From an uncultured Solimonas sp. (GTDB lineage: Bacteria > Pseudomonadota > Gammaproteobacteria > Nevskiales > Nevskiaceae), in the NCBI GenBank assembly GCA_946478985.1, contig CAMLDZ010000042.1, positions 1 to 24,262 on the forward strand: a stretch of DNA of 24,262 bases, read 5' to 3'. The notes beneath the pieces were generated by a model that worked only from the letters and a program-made list of their open reading frames with translations, did no database searches and was not told the origin of the DNA. Position numbers and translations under genes: made by a program. Position 1 is the first letter of the stretch. Each line of letters begins with the position of its first letter. Positions 11,408 through 18,625 of this stretch are shown here, one piece after another.

Positions 11408-12223
11408 ATGACGATTCCGCAAACCCTTACCCAGACCGAGCTCGCCGCCAGCGGCGGCACTGACTACCGCGGCAAGCTGGTGGTGATCTCCGGCGGCTCG
11501 TCCGGCATCGGCCTCGGCGTCGCGCAGCATCTGGCGGCGCTCGGCGCGCAACTGGTGATTCTCGGCCGCACGCAGGACAAGCTCGACGCCGCAGTCGCCT
11601 CGATCCAGACCGCCGGCGGTCGTGCCGCGGCCTATTCGGTCGACGTGCGCGACGCCGCCAAAGTCGCCGAAGTGCTCGGCGCCTGCCGCGAGCAGTACGG
11701 CGAGATCGATGTGCTGATCGCCGCCGCCGCCGGCAACTTCTTCGTGCCGGCCGCGAAGATGTCTGCCAACGCCTTCAAGACCGTGATCGACATCGACCTG
11801 ATCGGCACCTTCAACGTGTTCTCGGCGGTGCTGCCGCTGCTGCGCAAGCCGGGTGCCGCGCTGCTCGCGATCACCGCACCGCAGGCGCAGCGGGCGATGC
11901 CGCTGCAGGCGCATGCCTGCGCCGCCAAGGCCGGCATCGACATGCTGGTCAAATGCCTGGCGCTGGAATGGGGCGCGCTCGGCGTGCGTGTCAATGCGGT
12001 CTCGCCCGGCCCGATCGCCGGCACCGAAGGCCTGAGCAAGCTGTCGGCCTCGCCGGAGATCGAAAGCTTTGTCCGCGAGGCCACTGCGCTGAAGCGCTTC
12101 GGCAGCGCGCAGGACATCGCGCAGGCGATCGCCTTTCTCTGCAGTGCACAGGCCGGCTACATCACCGGCTCCATCCTCGACTGCGACGGCGGCATGCGCC
12201 TCGGCAACTTCTATTCGCCATGA
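11408..12223 (+). CDS. SDR-family enzyme, peroxisomal 2,4-dienoyl-CoA reductase (DECR2)-like
   Basis: The 271-residue product has the Rossmann motif SGGSSGIG (28-35), GRTQDK (53-58), AAAAGNFFVPAAKMSANAFK (105-124), TVIDIDLIGTFNVFSA (125-140), then AHACAAKAGIDMLVKCLALE and VNAVSPGPIAGTEGL, with a final DGG. The AGNF, NAFKTVxDID, GTFNV and GPIxGTEGL patterns are those of DECR2-type 2,4-dienoyl-CoA reductases. Residue 170 is Ala where canonical SDRs have Tyr, while K174 is kept, as in that family. The likely reaction is NADPH-dependent reduction of a conjugated dienoyl-CoA. It starts 24 bases after the carboxyltransferase stop; ATG at 11408 was preferred to a TTG at 11402. Its stop overlaps the next start (ATGA), indicating one operon. 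Confidence 0.87.
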   Translation: MTIPQTLTQTELAASGGTDYRGKLVVISGGSSGIGLGVAQHLAALGAQLVILGRTQDKLDAAVASIQTAGGRAAAYSVDVRDAAKVAEVLGACREQYGEIDVLIAAAAGNFFVPAAKMSANAFKTVIDIDLIGTFNVFSAVLPLLRKPGAALLAITAPQAQRAMPLQAHACAAKAGIDMLVKCLALEWGALGVRVNAVSPGPIAGTEGLSKLSASPEIESFVREATALKRFGSAQDIAQAIAFLCSAQAGYITGSILDCDGGMRLGNFYSP

Positions 12224-13017
12224 ACGACACTTCCGTATTGCTCACACAAGAACACGACGACGGCCGCATCGTCGTGCTGACGATGAACCGCCCGGCGACG
12301 CTCAACGCGATCGACGACGCGATGGCGCTGGCCATCCAGGCCGAGGCGCGGCGGCTCGCGCAGGACACGCGTGTCGAGGCCATCGTGCTGACCGGCGCCG
12401 GCCGCGCGTTCTCGTCCGGTGGTGATCTGGGCGGATTCAAGGCTGCGATCAGCGCCGGCGGCGGCGGCTTTGGCGAGTTGCCGGCTTTCTTCGACCGGCT
12501 GGCGACGCGCATCCATGACAGCATCGAGCTGCTGATCGGAGCCGGCCCCGTCCTGGTCGCGGCGCTCAACGGCTCGGCGACCGGCGGCGGCCTTGGCCTG
12601 GCGCTGGCTTGCGATTTCGCCTATGCCCAACCCAGCTCGACGCTGCGTCCCGGTTTCTCGCGGCTCGGCTTGTCGCCGGACAGCGGCACGACGTATCAGC
12701 TGGCGCGGCAGATCGGCTATCGCCGCGCGCTCGACTTCTTCCTGCGCGGCGAGCCGTTGAAGGCGGCCGATGCGCTGCAACTGGGCCTGCTCAATGAAAT
12801 CGTCGACGCCGACGGCGAGGCCTTTGTCGCACAGGTGCTCCAGCGCACGCGCCAGCTGATCGCCTGCGGCCGTGCCGCGCGCGAGACGCGGCGCCTGCTG
12901 CGGCACAGCACGCAGGCTTCGCTGCATGAGCAGCTGGAACTCGAAAAAGCCTCGCTGATCGCGCTCGCGCAGACGCCGGACACCACGGCAGCGCTGAGAA
13001 AGGTGCTGGGGCTCTGA
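12220..13017 (+). CDS. Crotonase-family protein, probable enoyl-CoA isomerase/hydratase homologue 1
   Basis: The 265-residue product has the crotonase signature: MNRPATLNAID (22-32), AFSSGGDLGGF (63-73) forming the first oxyanion-hole element, and ALNGSATGGGLGLALACDFA (115-134) forming the second. The two glutamates that hydratases use (Glu144 and Glu164 of rat enoyl-CoA hydratase) align here with Gly126 and Phe146. D154 in LGLSPDSGT matches the acidic residue of PaaG-like isomerases. A glycine-rich loop at 79-86 (SAGGGGFGE) sits in the variable active-site region. The best guess is double-bond isomerisation of an acyl-CoA rather than hydration. It overlaps the SDR stop by ATGA and is followed after eight bases by a second crotonase. 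The exact reaction is unassigned. Confidence 0.85.
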   Translation: MNDTSVLLTQEHDDGRIVVLTMNRPATLNAIDDAMALAIQAEARRLAQDTRVEAIVLTGAGRAFSSGGDLGGFKAAISAGGGGFGELPAFFDRLATRIHDSIELLIGAGPVLVAALNGSATGGGLGLALACDFAYAQPSSTLRPGFSRLGLSPDSGTTYQLARQIGYRRALDFFLRGEPLKAADALQLGLLNEIVDADGEAFVAQVLQRTRQLIACGRAARETRRLLRHSTQASLHEQLELEKASLIALAQTPDTTAALRKVLGL

Positions 13018-13025
13018 GCGCGGCA

Positions 13026-13823
13026 ATGGCCTTCCGCACCCTGCTCTGCGAGGTGGATGAGCGCATCGCCACCGTCCGCCTGAACCGCCCGCAGGCATTC
13101 AATGCGATGACGCTGGAAATGGCCGGCGAGCTGCGCGAGGCGCTGGCGCAGCTGGGTGGCGATGCCGGCGTGCGCGCGATCGTCCTCACCGGCGAAGGTC
13201 GCGCGTTCAGCGCGGGCGCCGATCTGGTGACGACGCTCGGCGAGCTGCCGCGCGACGGACAGAATCGTCCGGACCTCGGCCATCTGCTGGAGCACTACTT
13301 CAATCCGCTGCTGCTGCAGATGCGCGAACTGCCGCAGCCGGTCATCGTCGCCGTCAACGGTGTCGCCGCCGGCGGCGCCTCGTCGCTGGCGCTGGCCGGC
13401 GACCTGACGATCGCCGCGCGCTCGGCCAGCTTCGCCCAGGTCTTCGTCAAGATCGGCCTGGCGCCCGACGTGGGCGGCAGCACGACCCTGGTACGCGCGC
13501 TCGGTCTGCAGCGCGCCATGGGCCTGAGCCTGCTCGGCGAGAACCTGAGCGCAGAGGACGCGCATCGCGCCGGACTGATCTGGGCGGTCGTCGACGATGC
13601 GCAGTTGCAAGACGAGGCCCGCACACTGGCGCGCCGCATCGCCGCGGCACCGCGGACCGCCGTGAGTTCGATCAAGCAGATGTTGCACGCCGCCGCCGAC
13701 CAGACCCTGCGCGAGCAACTGACGCTGGAGCGCGATCTACAGCGGCGCTGCGGCCAGACCGCCGACTTCATGGAAGGCGCCACCGCCTTCATCGAGAAGC
13801 GCAAGCCGCGCTTCCAGACCTGA
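13026..13823 (+). CDS. Crotonase-family protein, PaaG-like homologue 2
   Basis: The 265-residue product shows LNRPQAFNAMTLEMAGELRE (19-38), AFSAGADL (60-67), AVNGVAAGGASSLALAGDLT (109-128) and KIGLAPDVGGSTTLVRALG (142-160). The hydratase glutamate positions hold Ser120 and Phe140, and D148 in APDVGG is kept as in PaaG-type isomerases. The C-terminal region with SSIKQMLHAAADQTLREQL and ERDLQRRCGQTADFMEGATA is the usual trimer-forming helical tail. It is a divergent paralogue of the preceding gene and probably acts on a related intermediate. The start codon lies nine bases after the previous stop, so it belongs to the same transcript. Confidence 0.86.
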   Translation: MAFRTLLCEVDERIATVRLNRPQAFNAMTLEMAGELREALAQLGGDAGVRAIVLTGEGRAFSAGADLVTTLGELPRDGQNRPDLGHLLEHYFNPLLLQMRELPQPVIVAVNGVAAGGASSLALAGDLTIAARSASFAQVFVKIGLAPDVGGSTTLVRALGLQRAMGLSLLGENLSAEDAHRAGLIWAVVDDAQLQDEARTLARRIAAAPRTAVSSIKQMLHAAADQTLREQLTLERDLQRRCGQTADFMEGATAFIEKRKPRFQT

Positions 13824-13899
13824 TCACGACAGGAGTATCCCGGCCGCCGTGACGGCCTTATCAGCGGGACCAGCAGCACATAAATACGAGGAGGAAAAC

Positions 13900-14622
13900 A
13901 TGCATCTCGGGTATCTGGAGCACATGCGCAACGTCGACCTGTCGGCCGAGCGTCGCCACTTCCTGAAGGCCGGCGCGGCGATCCTGGTCGGCGGCATGGC
14001 GCCGTCGCTGGCTTTCGGCGCCGGAAAATCGGACGTCAAGGGATTCAAGGGCAAGGGCCGCATGGGCATGTCGACCGGCGAGGACTGGATCGACACCTTC
14101 TTCGACGGCGGCGCCGATGAAATCATCCATTACTACGCCGACGACTTCGTCTTCGAGGACGTCACCTTCTTCCAGACCATCAGCAGCAAGGACGAGCTGC
14201 ACCGCGCCTTTCTGCCGTTCAACAACAACGGTCCGGATTCGCCGCTCGGCGTGCATCAGTTTGACATCGTCCGCTACGACGGCGGCCTGGCCGGCGATCG
14301 CCGCGGTATCGCCCGCAGCGGCGTGCCTGAGGGCTATTCGCAGGCGGAATGGGCCGAGTGGAGCCGCGACTCGCTGGCCGGCGTCAAGCTCGACTACGAC
14401 GAATGGGCCGTGATGCAGTGGGTGTGGAAGGCCAAGCACAACATGGACGATTTCCTCGGCCTCAAGGGCGCCAAGGGCAAGACCACCTACGTCCGCGGCA
14501 TCACCTTCCACTGCTACAAGAACCGCAAGGTGGTCCGCGATTTCACGCACTGGAACTTCCGAGGCGTCGCCGTGCAGTTGGGCGCGGTACCGCCGCCGGA
14601 CCTGTTCTGGCAGAAGAAGTAG
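13900..14622 (+). CDS. Tat-exported NTF2/SnoaL-like protein, function unknown
   Basis: The 240-residue product begins with a probable twin-arginine signal: residues 17-23 read ERRHFLK, followed by the hydrophobic AGAAILVGGMAPSLAFGA (24-41). The mature part resembles the NTF2-like fold (SnoaL, ketosteroid-isomerase superfamily): DWIDTFFDGGADEIIHYYAD, DFVFEDVTFFQTISSKDELH, RAFLPF, then strands ending FHCYKNRKVVRDFTHWNF. Such folds host small-molecule isomerases, cyclases and dehydratases, or only bind ligands. The ATG at 13900 has an excellent GAGGAGG five bases upstream; an upstream GTG at 13849 is in frame but would bury the signal. It lies between the crotonases and the CoA ligase in the same direction. 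A folded, exported protein within a cytosolic CoA pathway is unusual; it may handle the substrate before uptake. Confidence 0.75.
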   Translation: MHLGYLEHMRNVDLSAERRHFLKAGAAILVGGMAPSLAFGAGKSDVKGFKGKGRMGMSTGEDWIDTFFDGGADEIIHYYADDFVFEDVTFFQTISSKDELHRAFLPFNNNGPDSPLGVHQFDIVRYDGGLAGDRRGIARSGVPEGYSQAEWAEWSRDSLAGVKLDYDEWAVMQWVWKAKHNMDDFLGLKGAKGKTTYVRGITFHCYKNRKVVRDFTHWNFRGVAVQLGAVPPPDLFWQKK

Positions 14623-14726
14623 CAGCCCGCGCCGCACGGCCCACCTTTCGTCTGGCGGCGGAAGGCGGGCCCGGACGCGACGATGGCGTCGCCACAACCG
14701 ACCCGAACGCATGAGGAGGAGAACCC

Positions 14727-16286
14727 ATGCAATTCACGCAAGGCCTGCACCGCGCCGTGCAGCAGAAGCCGGACGCGATCGCGACCGTCTGCGGCGAGCG
14801 AACCCAGACGTTTCGCCAAGTCCGTGACCGTGTCGCCCGCCTCGCGGCCGCCATGCAGTCGCTGGGCATCCAACGCGGCGACGTGGTGGCGATCCACAGC
14901 CTCAACTCCGACCGCTACATCGAGTTCTACCTGGCTTGTGCCTGGCTCGGTGCGCTGGCCAACCCGATCAATTTCCGCTGGAGCGTGCCGGAGATCGTTT
15001 ACTCACTGAACGATTCGCGCTGCCTGGCGCTGATCTCCGACGCCACTTTCGCCGCCCAGTCGGCAGCCATCGGCGCCGAAGTCGCCTCGCTGAAGTGCCG
15101 CTTGTTCTTCGGGGAGGGCCCCTGCCCCGAGGGCCTGCTCGATCTGGAGGCGCTGCTCCAGCGCAGCGAGCCGATCGCCGACGCCGAGCTGGGGGGCGAC
15201 GAGCTGTTCGGCGTCTTCTACACCGGCGGCACCACCGGTGCACCCAAGGGCGTGCTGCTGTCTCACCTCAACATCAGCTCCTCGGGTCTGGCCCTGATGG
15301 TCGAGGGCGCTTTTGCCGGCGATGCCGTGGGCCTGCATGCGGCCCCGATGTTCCACCTCGCCGACATGATGCTGATCATCGGCCTGCTGCTGCGCGGCGG
15401 CACGCACGTGGTGCTGCCAGCCTACAAGCCCGAGCTGGCACTGGCGCTGATCCAGCAATGGCACATCAGCGATCTGCTGCTGATTCCGGCGATGCTGCAG
15501 GCCCTGGTCGATCATCCGGCCGCCCGCAGCACCGACACTTCCAGCGTGCAGCGCGTGCTGTATGGCGGCTCGCCGGCCTCCGAGGCGCTGATCGGACGCG
15601 CCGCCGCGGCGCTGCCGGGCGCCGCGTTCATGCAGGCCTACGGCATGACCGAGATGTCGGCGGTGATGACCGTGCTGCCGCCGGCCGAGCATCGCCGCGC
15701 CGGTCAGCCCGGAGCGCGGCTGCGCTCCGGCGGCCGCGCCGCCTGCCACGTGCAGATGCGCATCATCGACGGCGACGATGCCGAGCTGCCGGTCGGCGAG
15801 GTCGGCGAGATCGCGTTCCGCGGCGCCGGCATGATGCGCGGCTATCTCAACAAGCCGGACGCCACCGCCAGTGCGCTGCGCGGCGGCTGGATGCACACCG
15901 GCGACATGGGCTACCTCGACCGCGACGGCTACCTGTTCATCGTCGATCGCCTCAAGGACATGATCGTCTCGGGCGGCGAGAACGTGTACTCCACCGAAGT
16001 CGAGAACGCCATCGCCAGTCACCCGTCGGTCGCGGCCTGTGCGGTGTTCGGCATTCCCAGCACCGAATGGGGCGAAAGCGTGCATGCCGCGATCGTCCTC
16101 AAGCCGGGCGCCGCGCCGCTGAGCCAGCAGGCGCTGTACGAGCACTGCAAGCGGCTGATCGCCGGCTACAAATGTCCGCGCAGCATCGAGCTGCGGGACG
16201 CGCTGCCCCTGTCCGGCGCCGGCAAGGTTCTCAAGACCGAGCTGCGCAAACCCTATTGGCAGGGTCGCGAACGCGCCGTCAACTGA
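14727..16286 (+). CDS. AMP-forming acyl-CoA synthetase (ligase)
   Basis: The 519-residue product belongs to the ANL adenylate-forming superfamily. The core motifs are present in order: P-loop YTGGTTGAPKGV (165-176), the aromatic/His substrate motif PMFHLADMML (207-216), YGGSPAS (279-285), YGMTEMS (305-311), HTGDMGYLDRDGY (390-402), DRLKDMIVSGGENVYSTEVE (407-426) and the C-terminal SGAGKVLKTELR with K500 as the adenylation lysine. It would convert a carboxylic acid, ATP and CoA to the acyl-CoA, feeding the enzymes upstream. The start is supported by GAGGAGGAG about six bases before the ATG. It is the last gene of the rightward operon, 104 bases after the NTF2-like gene and followed by a terminator. 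Chain length or aromatic preference is not readable. Confidence 0.9.
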   Translation: MQFTQGLHRAVQQKPDAIATVCGERTQTFRQVRDRVARLAAAMQSLGIQRGDVVAIHSLNSDRYIEFYLACAWLGALANPINFRWSVPEIVYSLNDSRCLALISDATFAAQSAAIGAEVASLKCRLFFGEGPCPEGLLDLEALLQRSEPIADAELGGDELFGVFYTGGTTGAPKGVLLSHLNISSSGLALMVEGAFAGDAVGLHAAPMFHLADMMLIIGLLLRGGTHVVLPAYKPELALALIQQWHISDLLLIPAMLQALVDHPAARSTDTSSVQRVLYGGSPASEALIGRAAAALPGAAFMQAYGMTEMSAVMTVLPPAEHRRAGQPGARLRSGGRAACHVQMRIIDGDDAELPVGEVGEIAFRGAGMMRGYLNKPDATASALRGGWMHTGDMGYLDRDGYLFIVDRLKDMIVSGGENVYSTEVENAIASHPSVAACAVFGIPSTEWGESVHAAIVLKPGAAPLSQQALYEHCKRLIAGYKCPRSIELRDALPLSGAGKVLKTELRKPYWQGRERAVN

Positions 16287-16325
16287 GCGCACCGCAGCGG
16301 CGGCAGCAGGCAAGGCTGGAAACAA

Positions 16326-16352
16326 GAAAGGCCGCTCTGGGAGCGGCCTTTC
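16326..16352. terminator. Terminator between the CoA ligase and tRNA-Gln
   Basis: A perfect 12-bp stem GAAAGGCCGCTC/GAGCGGCCTTTC with a 3-nt loop ends in a T- or A-flanked tail on either strand. It sits 40 bases after the ligase stop and 15 bases beyond the tRNA 3' end, so it may serve both converging transcripts. Confidence 0.8.
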
Positions 16353-16366
16353 ATTGTTGCTGCGGT

Positions 16367-16440
16367 TGGCTGGGGGACGTGGATTCGAACCACGATAGGC
16401 AGAGTCAGAGTCTGCAGTCCTACCATTAGACGATCCCCCA
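16367..16440 (-). tRNA. tRNA-Gln (anticodon CTG)
   Basis: The 74-nt minus-strand sequence folds as a cloverleaf: acceptor TGGGGGA/TCCCCCA, D stem GTC/GAC, anticodon stem GCAGA/TCTGC with loop CTCTGAC (anticodon CTG, reading CAG), T stem CGTGG/CCACG with loop TTCGAAT, discriminator G, and an encoded CCA end. The U1-A72 pair is typical of bacterial tRNA-Gln. It lies downstream of rpsI on the same strand and may have its own promoter. Confidence 0.96.
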
Positions 16441-16490
16441 TCCGGGACCGAAAAACCTTTCGTACCACTCGGGCTTCCCTGGGGAAACCC

Positions 16491-16519
16491 GGGGCGGCGA
16501 AGTATACCTTCGCCGCCCC
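16491..16519. repeat. 12-bp inverted repeat between rpsI and tRNA-Gln
   Basis: GGGGCGGCGAAG and CTTCGCCGCCCC flank TATAC. The stem is strong but no T-run follows on either strand, so an intrinsic terminator is doubtful. The centre overlaps the candidate -10 box of the tRNA promoter. Confidence 0.7.
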
Positions 16520-16528
16520 AAAAACCAA
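16501..16528 (-). promoter_or_regulatory. Candidate tRNA-Gln promoter
   Basis: On the minus strand TTGGTT (16523-16528) and TATACT (16501-16506) are 16 bp apart, about 60 bp upstream of the mature tRNA 5' end. The -10 box lies in the apex of an inverted repeat. Confidence 0.45.
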
Positions 16529-16545
16529 GCCCCAAAAAGAAACTT

Positions 16546-16944
16546 TTAGCGCTTGGAGTACTGCGTGCCGCGACGGGCCTTGTGCAGACCGACCTTCTTA
16601 CGCTCGACCTCACGCGCATCGCGCGTGACCAGGCCAGCGGCGCGCAGCGGACGACGGAACTCCTCGTCGTACTGGATCAGCGCGCGGGTGATGCCGTGAC
16701 GCACCGCGCCGGCCTGGCCGTTCGGGCCACCGCCTGCAACGGTGATCTTCAGGTCGAAGCGGCCGACCGAGTCGGTGACTTCGAGCGGCTGGCGAACCAG
16801 CATGCGCGAGGTCTCGCGGCCGAAGTACTCTTCGACGGTCTTGTCGTTGATGGTGATGGCGCCGGAGCCCGGCTTCAGGAACACGCGCGCCGCAGCAGTT
16901 TTGCGACGGCCCGTGCCGTACTTGTATTCGATGTCTTTGGCCAT
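16546..16944 (-). CDS. rpsI: 30S ribosomal protein S9
   Basis: The 132-residue product has the S9 hallmarks: [20 protein letters not shown] near the start (8-27), [20 protein letters not shown] in the middle, and the basic tail [19 protein letters not shown] whose final SKR reaches the P-site tRNA in the 30S subunit. Length agrees with E. coli S9 (130). It follows rplM by 14 bases on the same strand, the conserved rplM-rpsI pair in bacteria. Confidence 0.98.
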   Translation of the reverse strand: MAKDIEYKYGTGRRKTAAARVFLKPGSGAITINDKTVEEYFGRETSRMLVRQPLEVTDSVGRFDLKITVAGGGPNGQAGAVRHGITRALIQYDEEFRRPLRAAGLVTRDAREVERKKVGLHKARRGTQYSKR

Positions 16945-16958
16945 GGGAATCTTCGCGA

Positions 16959-17387
16959 TCAGATGGTGAGGGTCTTCGGCTGCTGCGCGGTGTGCGGATG
17001 CTCACCACCAGCGTAGACCTTCAGCTTGCGGAACTGCGCGTAGCCCAGCGGGCCGCTCGGCAGCATGCCCTTGACGGCCTTTTCGATCACGCGAGTCGGA
17101 TGCTTATCGAGCATCTTCTCCAGCGTGGTCGAGCGGATGCCGCCCGGGTACTCGGTGTGGCGGTAGTAAACCTTGTCCTTCACCTTGTTGCCGGTGGTCT
17201 TCACCTTCTCGGCATTGACGATGACGATGTAATCGCCGGTATCAATGTGCGGGGTGTATTCCGGCTTGTGCTTGCCGCGCAGGCGGCGAGCCACTTCGGT
17301 GGCCAGGCGGCCGAGCGTTTTGTCCGTCGCGTCAATCACGTACCAGTCGCGCTTGACGGTCTCGGACTTTGCGAAGAGGGTCTTCAT
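16959..17387 (-). CDS. rplM: 50S ribosomal protein L13
   Basis: The 142-residue product is a full-length L13 (142 in E. coli): [20 protein letters not shown] (16-35), [20 protein letters not shown] (39-58), [13 protein letters not shown] (74-86), and [20 protein letters not shown] (113-132). L13 is an early 23S rRNA-binding assembly protein. The upstream region holds a good promoter candidate and a leader of about 80 nt. In E. coli the rplM leader is a target of L13 autoregulation, so similar control here is plausible but not shown. Confidence 0.98.
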   Translation of the reverse strand: MKTLFAKSETVKRDWYVIDATDKTLGRLATEVARRLRGKHKPEYTPHIDTGDYIVIVNAEKVKTTGNKVKDKVYYRHTEYPGGIRSTTLEKMLDKHPTRVIEKAVKGMLPSGPLGYAQFRKLKVYAGGEHPHTAQQPKTLTI

Positions 17388-17473
17388 CAGTCCAATCCAA
17401 TCGGTAGTTATAGTTCAGTTCGAGCCACCCACGAAGGGGCTTTACAAGCCGGCCGAACCTCAAGAAGCGCGCG

Positions 17474-17502
17474 AGTGTAACCACCTGCCCCCTCTGGCGC
17501 AA
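17474..17502 (-). promoter_or_regulatory. Candidate promoter of rplM-rpsI
   Basis: On the minus strand TTGCGC (17497-17502) and TACACT (17474-17479) are 17 bp apart. The inferred start near 17467 gives a leader of about 80 nt that includes a small GGCTT/AAGCC hairpin. Confidence 0.5.
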
Positions 17503-17563
17503 GCCGCGGCACGCTCGTCCGAGCCCGGCACGGCAGGTGGCGCCGTAAGCGGCGCGGCGTGGA

Positions 17564-18625
17564 TCAGCCGAAGTTGATCTTGGCTTCCAGGTTGGTGCGC
17601 GAATCGGCGTTGACCAGCGCCTCGTCCAGCGCGATCAGGCCGTTGCGGTACAGCGCCAGCAGCGAGGTATCGAAGGTCTGCATGCCGGGGTCGGACGACT
17701 GCTCCATCGCCGCGGCGATCTCGTCGATGCGGCGATGCAGGATCAGGTCCTGCACGAATGGCGTGTTGACCATGACCTCGATGGCCGCACAGCGCCGGCC
17801 GTCGAGACGGCGTACCAGCCGCTGCGAGACGATCGCACGCAGCGACAAGGACAGATCCATGTAGAGCTGGGCGCGTAACTCGTCCGGATACAAATTCACG
17901 ATGCGCTGCAGCGCCTGATAAGCATTGTTGGCATGCAGCGTCGACACCGCCAGGTGGCCGGTGTTGGCGAGCTGCAGGCAGGCGTCCATCGTCTCGCGGG
18001 TGCGGATCTCGCCGACCAGGATCACGTCCGGCGCCTCGCGCAGCGCGCTTTTGAGCGCCCGTTCGTAGCTGACGGTGTCCTGACCGACCTCGCGCTGATT
18101 GACGATGCTGCGCCGGTTCGGGTGAACGAACTCGATCGGATCCTCGATCGTCAGGATGTGGCCGGAGACCTGCTCATTGCGATGCTGCAGCATCGCCGCC
18201 AGCGTCGTGGTCTTGCCGGAGCCGGTGGCGCCGACCATCAGCACCAGGCCGCGCTTGAGCAGCGCCAGGTCCTTGAGCACCGACGGCATGCCGCCGAGTT
18301 CGTCGAGCTGCGGCACGCGCGAGCGCACGTGGCGCATCACCATGCCGAGCGCGCCGCGCTGATGGAAGACGTTGACGCGGAAACGGCCCAGACCGCCGGC
18401 CTCGGTGGCCAGATCGATCTCCAGGTGCTCGCGCAGCTGCTCGCGCTGCTCCGGCGTCAGCACGCCCTCGACCAGCTCGCGGATGAAGTCGCGCGTCAGC
18501 GGCGTCTTGCCGATCGGGAACAGCTCGCCCTCGACCTTGATCTGCGCCGGCGCATCGGCGGTAAAGAACAGGTCGGAGCCGTTTTTCTCGATGCAGAGCT
18601 TGAGGTACGGCAGGATCTTGAGCAT
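17564..18625 (-). CDS. Third PilT/PilU-family type IV pilus ATPase
   Basis: The 353-residue product is a complete PilT-like hexameric ATPase: N-terminal PAS-like domain (about 1-105), Walker A GATGSGKT (132-139), Asp box LTIEDPIEFVHP (158-169), Walker B with D200 and E206 (DVILVGEIRTRET), and His box TGHLAVSTLHA (222-232). It lacks the AIRNLIRE motif of true PilT, having TPFVQDLILHRRIDEIAA, and so resembles PilU. All nucleotide-binding residues seem intact. Its start overlaps the pilU stop (TGATG), so translation is likely coupled. PilT-family enzymes power pilus retraction and twitching; PilU acts as a PilT-dependent helper. A duplicated PilU or a distinct accessory motor are both possible. 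Confidence 0.88.
   Translation of the reverse strand: MLKILPYLKLCIEKNGSDLFFTADAPAQIKVEGELFPIGKTPLTRDFIRELVEGVLTPEQREQLREHLEIDLATEAGGLGRFRVNVFHQRGALGMVMRHVRSRVPQLDELGGMPSVLKDLALLKRGLVLMVGATGSGKTTTLAAMLQHRNEQVSGHILTIEDPIEFVHPNRRSIVNQREVGQDTVSYERALKSALREAPDVILVGEIRTRETMDACLQLANTGHLAVSTLHANNAYQALQRIVNLYPDELRAQLYMDLSLSLRAIVSQRLVRRLDGRRCAAIEVMVNTPFVQDLILHRRIDEIAAAMEQSSDPGMQTFDTSLLALYRNGLIALDEALVNADSRTNLEAKINFG

Noticed and set aside
16491..16519. Intrinsic terminator of rpsI
   Set aside because: The stem is strong but no T-run follows it in the rpsI direction; kept only as an inverted repeat of uncertain role.
17540..17555. Terminator after the third pilus ATPase gene
   Set aside because: The GCGCCG/CGGCGC stem is only 6 bp and has no T-run; such stems are frequent by chance in this sequence.
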